A DNA stretch of 64,000 nucleotides from Saccharum officinarum (Eukaryota; Streptophyta; Magnoliopsida; Poales; Poaceae). Made by a program: the position numbers and the translations under genes. The notes under the pieces are model-generated. The model made no database searches. It saw only the letters and a program-made list of their open reading frames with translations, and was not told the origin of the DNA. Of the stretch, positions 1-12,894 are shown piece by piece (the first letter of the stretch is position 1; every line of letters begins with the position of its first letter). The stretch lies in NCBI GenBank assembly GCA_020631735.1, contig CM036159.1, forward strand, positions 22,297,511 through 22,361,510. The letters are read 5' to 3'.

Positions 1-96
1 NNNNNNNNNNNNNNNNNNNNNNNNNNNNNNNNNNNNNNNNNNNNNNNNNNNNNNNNNNNNNNNNNNNNNNNNNNNNNNNNNNNNNNNNNNNNNNNN
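1..96. other. Unsequenced gap (N run)
   Basis: All bases are N. Any promoter or 5' UTR of the TIP41-like gene that begins at 160 may be partly hidden here. Confidence 1.
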
Positions 97-159
97 TGCT
101 GCTGTACAAAGGGGCATCACTGCCACTGCGAATTCCCCAGCTTGAAGCAAACTACGCAG

Positions 160-2924
160 ATGGCTTCGGGCGGCGGCGTGGGAGGGCCCGACGGCCGCGG
201 AGCTCAAGTCAGCGGGGGCGGAGGCGATTCCCGCGGCGTGCGAGTGAAGGGGTGGGTCATCCAGTCCCACAAAGGCCCCATCCTCAACGCCGCCTCCCTC
301 CAACGGTACGAGCCGCCCCACCATAAACCCTAGCCCTTCCTCCCCGTCCTTTCGATTCGTCTATGTTGGAGACCGGAAACTTGGACTCAGACTCGCAATA
401 GGCAGAGCTTCAAATTCGTAGTAGTAGCGTTGCAGCGTATTTGATCAATTTGTGTGTACTTTTCCTATCTGTTTGTCAATCCCTTTGATCCGATTATTCA
501 TGTCATACGCCTTAGTTCTTTGTACATCACTCATGGAATTCATATATATTCCAATTTTGTTGCACTATGCTTGTCTTGGCATTCAACTTCCACATGGTAG
601 GGATCGGAGGTGATGCTTGAACTGCGAATCATCCCCGGTCACATCAATGATAATTGATCATTAACAAACTTTCCTATTGTTACATCCAATCAGGAAAAAT
701 GTGCACAGTAACTTTAGAGTTGATTTATTAAATCATTGCTACTTTAAAGCACAAGTGCACTATGTCTACTAGTAATATTGGATCTATCCAGTGTCTACTG
801 ATGTTACAACTGTGGAATCTTCAGTGTTAAATAGATGAATATTGCTGTTAGAGAAAGCTAATGTTAAATTCTGTAATGTCAACTCTGTTCTTCAGTTTTG
901 AAGATGAACTTCAAACAACACATTTACCTGAGATGGTTTTTGGAGAGAGTTTCTTGTCCCTTCAACATACTCAAACTGGCATCAAATTGCATTTTAATGC
1001 GCTTGATGCACTCAAGGCATGGAAGAAAGAGGCACTGCCACCGGTTGAGGTTCCTGCTGCAGCAAAATGGAAGTTCAGAAGGTCATCTATAACTGTACTT
1101 CCTTCATTTACTCAATTCATACTACTGAGCATTTGTAGCGAATGATGCTGGTTGATCTTGGCATCACCCACCCTGTTTCAAAGCAGTCCACTTTGTCTTA
1201 AAATTTTCGAAGCTTTGATCAGAAATACAGATTTGTGGATGGTTATGATTAAATTGATTTTATTTTGTTTGTATCATACCTTGTTTCGAGAGAAGTACAA
1301 TAGTACACACTTTGATGTGTTTATATTGGTCTTATCTGAAAAAAATTCAGATAATGGAAATATCATGTGTTACCTTTGTGAGTTTGTTAAAAAATCCTAA
1401 TCACAGGTTCTTTTAACTTGTTTTCTTGCAGTAAGCCTTCTGACCAGGTTATACTTGATTACGACTATACATTTACGACACCATACTGTGGGAGTGATGC
1501 TGTGGTTGTGAACTCAGGCACTGTATGGACCTGATCTCAGCTGAATTAATTTAATCTAATTTCAAAGTTTTATATTTGTTCCCCTGCCCTTTTACTTTTT
1601 TACTGGTGTAGTCCACTGACAAATTGTTCCTGTTCATACAATTTTCTTTTCTAGACACAAACAAGTTTAGATGGATGCAGCACTTTGTGTTGGGAGGATA
1701 CTAATGATCGGATTGACCTTGTTGCCCTTTCAGCAAAAGAGCCAATTCTTTTCTACGACGAGGTATGGAAATGGAACAAATGGTTCATAATTTATCTTGA
1801 TACTGGTCTGCCTCTAACAGGATGTATGTAGGTTATCTTGTATGAAGATGAGTTAGCTGACAATGGTATCTCATTTCTTACAGTGCGAGTGGTATGTGAT
1901 CCCCAATGCTGCTTATCTGTTCCTTTTCCCTCAACTGTAATGTCTGTGACAACATTGTCTTTTGGTTGAACTCATTAATAGGATTCTTGGTTGTGTATGT
2001 GCAGAGGGTAATGCCAACTGGTTGGTTTCTGCTTTTGCGTTTCTGGGTATGTTCTACTACCTTGCATTTTAATTTTTGTACTTGGTGCCTCATTAGTATG
2101 AAGGCTTCTGAGGGTGATGTATTGTCGCATATAGGATGGAACCTGTTACAATTATAGTGATAAACTGATAATACTGATTCAGATTCTTGCCCTCAGTGTT
2201 CCCATCAATCCAAGATTTTTCAGGAAAACTTGTGAAGAGCTGATCAATAATTAAATAACTTCACTCCTCTTGTAATTGACTTGATGCTTATTCCTTTGAA
2301 ATAAAACAACAAAGCCATTAAGTCCCAAGCAAGTTGGGGTAGTCTAAAACTGATCCTATGGAACAAGAAAAGATAAAACTTTTGAAATGGTGTATATTAA
2401 TTATTGAGGCCTAAGCTTGAACAATTGAACTGAAGATCCTCCAAACATAGTCATATGTTTGAGTAATAAGCGTGTAACAGTGTTCCCCCACATTTAAGTT
2501 GCAAGTTTTTGACATGTGTAGGCTTTTCAAGATTCTTATCTTCATATATGACCAGCTTGTCCTTGCTGATGATTACCTGTCGACCTAACAGCTTAGAGTT
2601 GATGGTGTACTGATGAGATTGAGAGACACTCGTTTACATTGTTCGTTTGGAAAGGGCAGTGGAGCTAAACCAGTGGTACTCCGTGAATGTTGCTGGAGGG
2701 AAGCAACATTTGCTAGTTTGTCTGCGGTATGCTATCACTCAACCAAGCGCCTTCTTTGAATAAGGTTAAGTCCACAGTGTTAAAACATATTCATCGTTTA
2801 TCTATTTTCTATAATGCAGAAAGGATACCCTTCAGACTCTGCAGCGTACGCGGACCCGAATCTTATTGCCCATAAACTTCCTATTGTGACGCAGAAGACC
2901 CAGAAGTTGAAAATACCAGACTGA
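160..2924 (+). CDS. TIP41: TIP41-like protein, eight exons, intact
   Basis: This is a member of the TIP41 family, regulators of type 2A phosphatases linked to TOR signalling through TAP42 in yeast; in plants the protein is cytosolic or nuclear. I read exons at 160-305, 896-1081, 1432-1522, 1655-1762, 1832-1891, 2005-2046, 2592-2726 and 2820-2924. All introns have GT..AG ends and the exons sum to 873 bp, which is 290 codons plus a stop with no frame break. Diagnostic stretches are VKGWVI near the N-terminus, then LQTTHLPEMVFG, FNALDALKAWK, CWEDTNDRIDLVALSAKEPI, YEDELADNG, RVMPTGWFLLLRFW and RVDGVLMRLRDTR. The length is normal for the family. I chose the ATG at 160; a TTG lies in frame just upstream but nothing favours it. 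The 545-bp sixth intron carries a short repeat fragment. It is unrelated in function to the P450 cluster beside it. Confidence 0.95.
2306..2345 (+). repeat. Short dispersed-repeat fragment in TIP41 intron 6
   Basis: The stretch around AGTCCCAAGCAAGTTGGGGT closely resembles the start of the repeat at 12383. Similar stretches are common in grass introns and are usually ascribed to non-LTR retroelement ends. The family assignment is from memory. Confidence 0.35.
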
Positions 2925-3227
2925 CACAAAGGCGCCTTACCTGTGTACATCATCATCGCTGTTCCATCGTGGCCTCTTTTGTTTGCCACATGTTGTAGAT
3001 GTACGTTTCTGCGATGAATCACCTTTAGTCCATTTCGCCTGGGCCAAACAGAGAGAGCTGCCTGTCATGATTGAATTAGACGCTTCTTTAGTTTTTTTTT
3101 TAATTCTTAATAATTCTCTCTGTCCGCCAGTCTAAAACATGTCTTACATTCGATGACCTGAAACTTGCTCAGGAGAAGCTTACTTAGTGCAGTGTGTACA
3201 CCATGAACGACCGAGGTGTCCGTCTTA

Positions 3228-4696
3228 TCAGAGCTTCTGAAGAACGTCATACATAGCCTCACGAGCTGTGCACAAAGCCTCCAGCGGAACAGCCTTGGGC
3301 ATGGTGAGTCCGCTGCCCTCGCTCATGTCAACCTCCACGCCGTCGACTCTGCTCCAGTGGAAGCACTGGATCAGGGACCCCAACCGTCTGCAGCGCGAGC
3401 GCCTCTCCAGGACACTTGCGCCGGCCCATCCCGAACGGCGCGCCACGAACAGCCCCTCGGCTTTCCCGCCCTCGAACCGCTCTGGCACGAACCTACTCGG
3501 CTCCTCCCACACAGCTGGGTCCCTGTGGATCGCGTACACGTTCACCAACAGCGCCGTGCCGCGCGGGACGTCGTAGCCGCCGACCTTGCAGTCCGCGGAC
3601 GACTCGTGCGGGAGCAGCAGCGGCGCGGCCGGGTACAGGCGGAGCGTCTCGGCGATGATGCACCTGAGGTAGCCCAGACTCGTGCCTTTTCGAGTGTCCC
3701 TGGATTGTTCAGCAGCAGCGACATCGCCCATTCCACTGTGGTCGACGTCGTCTCAGTTCCAGCTCCAAATAAATTCTTCAAGAAAAACGATCCGTTAAAC
3801 CATCGTCTATGTACTAGTCGAATTTCCGGTCAAAATAATCGAACAAATGAATCACTCACCGAACAGAAAGCCGTGATCATGGTGTCAGTGTAAACCTCGG
3901 GCTCTAGCTTCTGCAGGGTGAGCAGCACGGCGATCACGCTCTTTTTCTCGCTGCAGACGCCGTCGACCGTCCTCCGCCGCTCTGCGTCGATCAGCCGCCG
4001 CAGAAACGCGTCCCTTCTGCTCACCGCGGCCAGGATCTTGTTCCTCACGCCGAACACGTCGAACCACCGCAGCACCGGCAGGTAGTCCCACAAGATCGAG
4101 CTGACGTACGGGAAGACCTCGTCGATGACCTGCTCGAACAGCCTGCGCTTCTGCTCGACCCGCGCGGCGCCGACGTCCGCCTCGGTCGTCGTCGTCGCGC
4201 GGTGCAGCCGCCGCTCCATGGCGCGCACCTCGCCGCAGATGACGCCCGACATGCAGCCGACGCGGCGCGCCGAGAGGAGCTGCACCACGGCGATGCGGCG
4301 GAGGTTGCGCCAGTGCGGCCCGTAGCTGGCGGTGCCGAGCGCGGCGCCGTCGAAGGTCACGAGCATCTGCGAGGGCAGCAGCGAGCGGTTGGCGAAGGTC
4401 ACGTCGTGCTCCGTGAAGCACTCCCCGGCGCACGCCGGGGATGTCACGACCACGGCGTCGCGGCAGCCGAGGCGCAGGGTGAAGACCGGCCCGTGGCGCT
4501 GGGCGAGGCCGGACAGCGTGGCGTGGAATGGCTTCTTGATGAGGTGGAGGTGGCCGAGGAAGGGGATGGCGCCGGGAGGGCTCGGCGGCAGCCGCATGCT
4601 CTTGTTCTTGCCGCTGCGGCTGGCGAAACCATGGACACGGTGTAGGAGGAAGAGCAAGACTAGGGAGAGAATGGCAATGTCTGTCGCCTGATCCAT
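3228..4696 (-). pseudogene. CYP81A-type cytochrome P450 pseudogene (copy 1)
   Basis: Exon 1 is 3860-4696 and exon 2 is 3228-3775, with an 84-bp intron at 3776-3859 (donor GTGAGT). Exon 1 reads in frame from MDQATD through the membrane anchor and the LPPSPPG hinge. Compared with its paralogs it has lost 34 codons after RLFE (near 4133), the stretch that normally holds METIAQTKTSR. Exon 2 starts well with NLFGAGTETTSTT, but a deletion near 3680 removes the segment after EKA and shifts the frame. The haem-binding segment [11 protein letters not shown] is still spelled in the DNA near 3410-3450 but in a shifted frame, with a second indel restoring the frame before LIQCF. The (TA)n tract begins 8 bp upstream of the ATG, so the native 5' UTR and promoter are gone. 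ExxR (ETLR) and PERF are still visible. No functional P450 can be made. Confidence 0.9.
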
Positions 4697-4703
4697 GGTT
4701 AAG

Positions 4704-4833
<130 letters not shown>

Positions 4834-4850
4834 TTCTATCTATTTCCCTG

Positions 4851-4873
4851 GGTACTGAATAATAATCAGTACC
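4851..4873. repeat. Left-end palindrome of the TA-bounded element
   Basis: Eight-bp arms GGTACTGA and TCAGTACC around a 7-bp AT-only loop; a perfect hairpin. Confidence 0.8.
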
Positions 4874-5180
4874 CGAGTCCAAATCACCGCGCCCAAATCC
4901 CCGGACCCGAGCCACGGCCGCTCCCTGCTGGTCCCTTCGTTTTTGCCCGCACGGTCGCACCCACCTCCTCTTTATCGTATCCATTTTTTTCGTTCTAATA
5001 TCCAGATCGTGGGGAGGACCCAGAAGAGACGCCGGTTTCGCCCCAGCTCGTCGTCCCCATCGTCGTAGAACCCCAGCTCGCCACCTCCTCCATCGCAAGA
5101 TCCCAGCTCGCCACCGCCCCCGCTTCACGAGCCCACCTTCTGCGCCGCCGAGGGCCCTCCTGGCGCCATCTCCTCTGAGG

Positions 5181-5405
5181 ATGGCCACGGTCAACGAGCG
5201 GCGGCTCCAGGCACCTCGCGTGGCCACGCTGGAGGCTCCTAGGCGGTCGAGCAAGCGGCAACGCCGGCGAGCTCGTGGAGGCAACGACTTTCTCCCAATC
5301 CCATCGTTAGAGATCGGGAAGATCACCTTGCTCTCGACGTTAAGGAGCGCCGGCGGCACCGCATCCACGATGCGCTGTTGTGAGCTCGAGCGGCGAACTA
5401 AGTAG
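5181..5405 (+). other. Small ORF of 74 codons, unrecognised
   Basis: An ATG-initiated ORF in a GC-rich block, rich in Arg with a basic run ([14 protein letters not shown]) around residues 22-35. I do not recognise it. Such ORFs are expected by chance in GC-rich DNA, and the opposite strand is open over the same stretch, so coding status is doubtful. Confidence 0.15.
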
Positions 5406-5410
5406 GCGGC

Positions 5411-5580
5411 GCAGATCCGGTCGGCAGCAGGCAAGGTGGCCGGCCCGGCAGCAGGCCGAGCCCCCCCCCTCAGATCCCGTTGGCAGCAGGCAAGGCCGAT
5501 CCCCCATCTGATCCCATCGGCAGCAGGCAGGAGGCCAATCCCCCTCAGATCCCGTCGGCAGCAGGCAGGATGCCGAGCCA
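5411..5580. repeat. GC-rich minisatellite, about four units
   Basis: Imperfect units of about 40-50 bp, each containing a GATCCCGTCGGCAGCAGGCA-like core. A related duplication of GCGAGCTTTGAGCGG follows at about 5592 and 5669. Confidence 0.7.
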
Positions 5581-5778
5581 CCACGCCCCCTTGCGAGCTT
5601 TGAGCGGATGAAGCACCCCAGGATGCTCGAGAGTGGAGATGATGATGCCACCACCTATAGCCCCCTTTGCGAGCTTTGAGCGGGATGAAGAGCGAGCAGA
5701 TCGACAAGGTGCGCCCTTTCCTCCTCCCTAGCTCGATCCCTTCGTACCGCCGTCCAGATCCAACAGATTTTAATACAC

Positions 5779-8700
5779 ATGGGCACCGCTTTTTACCACA
5801 CGCTTGGCTTCCTGGCAGGGTACGGCGAGCCCCTAGAGCCTGAGTTCTCCCCTGACTCCATCACGGCGAGCAGTATCCCACCGTGCATGCTGGCTTGTTT
5901 CCAGGTAAGTACATGTGTTCTTCTTTGTAATCCCAAATTCAAATCAATTTCCATTCCTTTTTTATTCAAATCAATGTATGACCGGCCGCACCACACTCAG
6001 CATTGTAGTATCCCCATTGAGCTTTATTTATCCACTCAGACTAAAAAATCATCTTTGCAATATGTTTTTGTCATGTCTAACTGCTGAGTTTTATACGTCG
6101 TTATGCATTCTGATAGACAACATGATGATATTAACCAAATATTCTCTTCGAACTTTGTTCAGGATGGAGATTAATGATTGATTGGCAATCTGACTTTCCC
6201 CTGTTGTGTGTACATCTAAGACCCTGAAGAAGATTGTCTGATTCTGATCTTTTTGCTCATGAAACTGGAATCTATTTGCACGAAGATGTAAGTTGAGGTA
6301 CTTTCACGTCATGTGTTTTTTTAAGTGTATATGTACATAGCAACTTTTGTATTTAATTCCGTTCTTTACATTGTTCTCGTGCAAAACCGCAGTACTGCAC
6401 TGCTGCAGCAACACGGCATGATCTCATCTGCCATTAAAATTGATCCATTGTTGGAATATTGACGGTTTCTTTTAATTGGTGGATAAATAATCTGTCTTTC
6501 ATCGACCACCTGACTGTATATGATGCAAAAGTAAACTTTGGTAACTAGGTCTGAATCTCAAACTATAGTTGAAACAACACTGCATTGGAACTGACCATTA
6601 TGTTGCTATTTCAAGTTAGTAGGACAAAACATATTGTGCCTTTTTACTACATAATCATGTGATCTCCAGCCTTCCATTTTTTGCATGCATCAATCGTATA
6701 TGCTGTTGCAATACCCTTTTGTCAGAGTATCAGAACATAAATAAAACCCTGCCTTTGTTAAATATGTGCAACTTTACCTGTTTTTGAGATAATAATGTTC
6801 CTAGAGCAACACCAAATTTCAGAACTTTAGCAAGTGTGTAGTCATCTAGATCTTTTCCTATTAATCAAGATTTGTCCCGAAGGTAAGTAATGTAAAACCT
6901 TTATCCTATAAACAGAAGTCCAAGCAAAGTTGCTGGCAGTAGTGCTCTGCTAGCCATGTATGATAGTCATGGCGAGAACCCAAATGCAGCGCCTGCAGGT
7001 AGTTTTCTTATGCCTATGTTTTCTTTCACTAAAATTGCAGGCACCAATCAGTGATATTTGTGTGACTAAAACTATCCGAGTTAATTCGCATCTTCTAATT
7101 CTGGCCCAGAGGCTGCTCTTGACCAAATTGGATTTACCTTTCATATTCACTTTGAAGATATTGTAGGCAATTTCAACTTACCTAGCTGCTCCACCTCGCG
7201 AATCAAACTGTAATTCTTTGCTCACTGAGCTGCTGTGTGGTGCTTCCCTCACCAGCAGCCTTGACCTAGTGAGATCCCGTTTCCTTGCCTCATTGAGGCA
7301 CGCATGATTCTTATATATATATTTTTTATTTGGATTAGGCTCATTTCAGGCTTATCTTGTAGATTGTGAATTTTAGGGCTGGTTTGCAACTAGTTTGGTG
7401 TTTCTTTATCAAGTCCAGCAGGATTCTTATGAGCATGTTATCATTTCTGTTTTTCCAGGTACTGATGTAGACTCCTTGAGAATGAAGGCAACACTTGATG
7501 CAGAATTATGTGAGTGATGCAAACTCTCTGAAAACAATAGTCATTTTTATAATGTTCCTGATTTGTTGGTGTGACTTATTTTGTTTCAATTTTCATCTTG
7601 TGTATCTTTTGTTCGTGTCACTACTTATGCTTTGCTACATAATTAGCCATATCAGTATAGCCCTCTGATCTGTTTTAAAATAACTTGCCGATAACCATAT
7701 CAATATGGTCCTCTGATCTATTTGGGATGCCACATTGGATAATCATATTATTCTTTTGCCATATGAATGTTCATCTTTTATATTCTTGGACAAGTTTGCC
7801 AATTCCAAGAGCGACAAAAGGTTAGGGCCCTCTTCAATGTTGCAGTAGAAACCATAGTTGGCAATGGGGAATCGATCAAGTTCTGGTTGGATAGATGGTT
7901 GCAAGGCAGGACTTTATCTAGAAACCATAGTCTAGTTTTGTATTATCATTTGAGTTATGTCCTATTCTCTATTTTTTTCTCCTTTCATGGCTCTCCTTGG
8001 TGAGGATCTCCAGCTGTAGGCATCAAAGGTAAGCTCTCATATGTTCATCACTTGATGAAAAGTTGGGATCCCCACATGCATTGGATTTTCTCGGTATTGA
8101 TCAATAGTTTTCCCCTTAATGCACCACAACTCTACTCAGTTCTTTTCTGTCAAATCTTTACAGTATATTAACTATTTCTTGTTTTGGACTACCCCTACAT
8201 TAGCATATCATTGCTCTATCCCTTTCGACAATTCTTAGCTTTTTATTTTAAATGTCTTGTTTGGGACTACCCCTGCCCCCTGCATTTGTTCGTCATTGCT
8301 ACAGCCCTTCTCAGAATATTGAGCATTTCTTCTTTTTTAACCCAAACATGTTTGTAATGTATATCAATTTTTTGTTATTTGTCCTGGGCAAGACAAAGGA
8401 AAATGAGAGCTATCAACCCCATGGTTTGTTTTGGTTTTTGCCAAAATCTAGGAGATTTGTTAGATGATCCCCGCCCAAATTCATCTAGATCATCAAGTGT
8501 GTTGCCTCCTTTTTTCGTGGAGGCAAGCCTAGGTTTTTTTATTTTTCACATTTCTATCAGAACTTAAGAGGATCATGCAACGATGTAATTGTCGTTTTTT
8601 GTGCAAATGTGTTGCATGGGGGAAACATTAGCGCTAGGAACGCCCATTAATTTGTCCCGTCCTCCTAGTGCTGCAGGCCTTCTTTGCATCCTTGTCTCCT

Positions 8701-11150
8701 AGCCGCTGGTCTTCTTTGCCTTATCTGAACCATGCATCAATTTGATTTTTGACACAGATTCATACATCCTCATGGCCATCAGATAAAGGGCGTGGAAGCA
8801 GCAAAGTTCAGGAATCGTGTCCCCTTGGTGTAGTGCACTTCCATGTTCCTATCGCTGTGACGATTGTCTTTAGGTTTGATAATTTTTTCTCTAATTTTGA
8901 ATTCATATGAGATTACTAGAAAATATGGCAAAATACTAACAGAGTAGACAAAAGCTTGATTTCAAGCTATAAGTGAATCTTTTCTTTCCAGAAGCTTAGC
9001 ACATGCATTTCAGTATTATCTCATATGAATAGAATTAAAGCCTTCATTCCTTCAACTAGCTTTTAAAATTTGTATTCTTGAAAATGTTGCTTAAAATTTC
9101 TATTAGCGATTCCATAGTTGTAGATGGTACCAGGATGATATGATATAAGATTATTACAATTAATTATTGAGGTGCATCGATTTCTTGATTGTGGGAGGAT
9201 GGTAGTCTGATTCATTCTGTGGGAGATGTTGCTGACATCTCCTCATATGTTGGTTGTATGCTGGCTGAGGAGTATAATTAGAGATTTATTATTTTTTATT
9301 GTGAATAAGAACACAAGAGTAAATTAATGAGATTGGAAGTCAACTAGTGTGGTTTAATACTAGCAGTTCTGAATATTTCTCCCCTGTTTTACATCACATC
9401 TAAATGTATAGTTAACATTTATGTCTCTCATTATTGTCATGTAATAATTCATCTATTTGTGAATGTAATCAGTAATCAAACATCATTTCTGTATTAGATC
9501 TTGCATTGTGAAAGTGCTTCTAAGCTTCGAATAAAATAGAGTTGCACATCATGTACTAGTGCATTTGATCCTGCAACCATTTCTAGGTTTTGTGCATGCC
9601 TGAAATTAATTTGCTTGTGGTCTTTATGACCAGCAAGAGTCATGTTTAGATAAATAGCTACAAACAATGCTAGCAGTCATTATTTTACTAAAACGACTGA
9701 TATTTTTTATTGCTTCAAACCTGATGCTATTCCACATTTCAGAATGAACATGTCAGTAAAGTATTACCCTCTTCCTGATTTGAAGCAAAGCCTGCATACT
9801 ATCATGTCTTGCATGTGGTGGCAAATAGTTACATGCAACAATGCCAATTCAGCTTCCTTCATATTGGCAACATCAATCTGAAGTGTTTGCAGGGTTAAAT
9901 TGTTTTTAAAATTATAATGGCAGTATTTGGGACAAGGAAACTATATGATAGACTCCAAAGTTTTAAAGTTTTTTTGTGCACACATGGCACATGGGTGCTA
10001 GCTGTCATCATTTACATAGTGAGAAACTATTTTTTTATTCAGTCACATTGAAACATACCAATATTTTGAAGATAGCTAGGATTTTACATTGAATTCATGA
10101 CTTTGCGTCCACACATGGTATTATTTTCTGTCAGGCTCCATTCGATGCAAATTTTCCTACTTTCTAATTCCAGGAGTTGAGGTGCATGACCCCAAGTGTG
10201 GCGAGGTCCACTTGGTCCCTCTAATTCCTTTTTGCTTTTTGAACTAGATGGGTCATGCTTTAGTGATTTCCCTTTGAAGCCAAGTTTATGTTTTTCTTTT
10301 TTGCAGGAAAGAACCCTTATGTGGAAGGATGCTTTTAGTTGATTACCACAAATGTACGTGTCCCCATGGCCTGCCTCTAAACCATTATAATGCTAATATC
10401 CTTCATTACATGTGCTATTTATGGTATCCTACTACTCATAATCTTGGTTTCAAAAGTGACTAGGCGTCCAGGCGAGATCTGGGTGTGTGCCTAGGCATCA
10501 AGGCACCACTGTTCCCCAAGGCGAGCTAGGTATGCCCTGGTCAAATTATACCGTTCTTTAATTAATAATATCTTTGCACTTTGTCGCAATAACCATGCTG
10601 TGAATATGAACAACTTAGAAAGATTTATGCTTCACTACAGCCAGTTGAAACATTATCGACATCAAAGTTGGTGTTAGATGTTCAGGATACATGCTATCTT
10701 CATTTCAACATGCCCTTGTCACGTATAGTTGAGATTTCTATGGTACATCATTTTTAATGACCGAACCTATAGCACTGTTTATGACCGAATTGCTTTGATC
10801 ATAATATTTTTTTACTATGGTCGATGATACTTTCATTTTGTGAGGCCACGTTACAAATCAGAAAATATACTCTCTTATGTCTTACTCTGTTATTAACGAT
10901 GAAAGTTCTTTTTTATTTTTTTTCTATTGTTCTGCTTCTTTTTGACAGGTGAAGCAGTTGGCAGCCTTGAGAGAAGGAAGAGGGATGTAGTAGTTTTTGT
11001 TTTTTTTCTCACAGATTGTATTATTTCTAATTAAAAAAGTAATATAGTTTGGCCTATGAGCTGTTAGAACTCCAATAGTTATGATCCCAATGAAGGTTAT
11101 TTAGCTGCAATAAATTATATGTGATTTGTGGAATAACTCGGTTGGAGCCA
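5779..11150 (+). other. AT-rich interior with exon-like islands, no supportable gene
   Basis: A reading frame at 5779-5905 ends at a consensus donor (CAG then GTAAGT). Further exon-like islands with plausible AG/GT borders occur near 6915-7006, 7108-7164, 7460-7511 and 10950-10990; the last ends in TAG after LAALREGRGM. They do not join into a protein that I recognise, and no long ORF links them. They could be captured gene exons or a noncoding transcript. Apart from the LINE scrap at 7800 I see nothing else here. Confidence 0.2.
7800..7925 (+). mobile_element. LINE ORF2 fragment (region before the zinc-binding RT domain)
   Basis: The translated piece [18 protein letters not shown] followed by [12 protein letters not shown] resembles the part of plant LINE ORF2 just upstream of the C-terminal zinc-binding domain (pattern xGxGxxxxFWxDxW). 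Only about 40 residues remain, with no flanking RT motifs. Confidence 0.65.
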
Positions 11151-11442
11151 CAAAACTATGTGTTTTCAAATTGCAAGTATTGCAGTCAACTTTCACGATT
11201 CGTTTACCTTTTTTTCTGGTGTAAAAATATTATGTTTTGAAATAAGCTTCGTATGATTATTTGTGAGTTGCCATCAAAGCAAGGATGGAAAATTAATATT
11301 GTAACCATAAAAGGTTCTCAATTATTGAAACCATAAAAAGTTGAACAAGGAGGTGCAAAACCACACGTGCAATGTGACTAAAAAACCGGTCTAGCAATAC
11401 AACTGCTTTGGGTCAAAAAAATCCGAAAGAACAAAAAAATAA

Positions 11443-11539
11443 TCGGCCGCTTCTGGACAAAAAGGTATGAAAGAAAAAAAAAAGAAAATGATCAGCCGCT
11501 TCTGCTAAAGAAAAGTATGAAAGAAAAAAAAGAAAATGA
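11443..11539. repeat. Two tandem 48-49 bp units
   Basis: Two copies of a unit starting TCGGCCGCTTCTG or TCAGCCGCTTCTG, each ending in a purine-rich GAAAGAAAAAAA run. A third begins but is cut after four bases. Confidence 0.75.
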
Positions 11540-11614
11540 TCGGTTGGGAAACGACTGTATGTGGGCGGCCGGGCTGAGCGAGTCGCTCCTGGCATGGGCG
11601 AGGGAATGAGGTCG

Positions 11615-11637
11615 GGTACTGAATATTATTTAGTACC
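11615..11637. repeat. Right-end palindrome of the TA-bounded element
   Basis: Arms GGTACTGA and TTAGTACC around an AT loop. It is inverted relative to 4851-4873 when read from the adjoining TA tract. Confidence 0.75.
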
Positions 11638-11659
11638 TGGGTGCTATTTAGCGCAGTCC

Positions 11660-12020
<361 letters not shown>

Positions 12021-12104
<84 letters not shown>
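12021..12104. repeat. (TA)42 microsatellite
   Basis: An 84-bp uninterrupted TA run between the two Micron-like copies. Confidence 0.97.
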
Positions 12105-12107
<3 letters not shown>

Positions 12108-12361
12108 AGAGTATACTCTAGCTACAAATAAGTTATTTTATAGCCATCTCTATTTACAGTAATTTTATATACTAATTTAATTTACGATAATATCAGTATA
12201 TATTTATGATAGTTGAATTACTATAACACATAGGGATATTTACCATAATGTTATAGTAAATCACATAGTAAAGAGTTACTATAATCTCATAAATTAGCAT
12301 AGCAATTATCGTAACTCAAAGTGGCTACAGAATAAGTTATTTTATAGTCAGCTATAGGGTA
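12105..12361. mobile_element. Micron-like MITE, copy 2
   Basis: A 257-bp element in the same orientation as copy 1 and nearly identical to it from GTTGAATTACTATAACACAT onward. It is followed by a short TA run (12362-12382). Its left end (GGGAGAGTATACTCTAGCTA) is better preserved than that of copy 1. Confidence 0.65.
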
Positions 12362-12382
12362 ATATATATATATATATATATA

Positions 12383-12480
12383 CAACATAGCCTTTTGTCC
12401 CAAATAAGGTAGGCTAGAGATGAAACCTAAAAGAGACGAGAAACAGAGACACATAAAAAGATATAAAGGGCATAAGATAA
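12383..12480 (+). repeat. Dispersed-repeat fragment
   Basis: Begins like the 2306 repeat (CAACATAGCCTTTTGTCCCA) and continues with GGTAGGCTAGAGATGAAACC. This matches a stretch often met in grass genomes; the family is not certain. From here to about 12820 I see no gene. Confidence 0.35.
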
Positions 12481-12879
12481 AAAAAATCATGGTTCAGACA
12501 TGTTGATTGCCAATCTCAAGGAAAAGGAAGACTACACGAACGACGTGAGCACAAATACTAGGATAAAAATATGGCGTTGCATGTGGAAGTGCAAGGAACA
12601 GTGGCACGGGATCGGTATGGACGAGCTCCTGGCCTCGCGCCTCGGTGCCTGGCGAGTGGCGAGTGGCGACTGGCGACAAGCCATAAACGGACCCATATGG
12701 CGACGAAAGCGCGCGACAGGGAGGCTGCACCGGGACGGACGGACGGTAGAGGCCGGGCATGCCAGTCCCAGTGACATCAGTGGCTCAGGCTACACGGTGC
12801 TCTACAGCTTAGCTCTGATGTCATTTGAGTGCAGTTTTCTCTACGATGACGTCACAAAGAATTGTAGTTTTCTCATAAC

Positions 12880-12894
12880 TGTCCTGGTTCTAAG
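12880..12894. repeat. Target-site duplication, left (LINE)
   Basis: TGTCCTGGTTCTAAG occurs here and again at 14512-14526, exactly flanking the 1.6-kb insert. Confidence 0.9.

Noticed and set aside
5779..10990. A multi-exon gene spanning the exon-like islands
   Set aside because: Individual islands have plausible splice borders, but no continuous reading frame or recognisable protein could be assembled.
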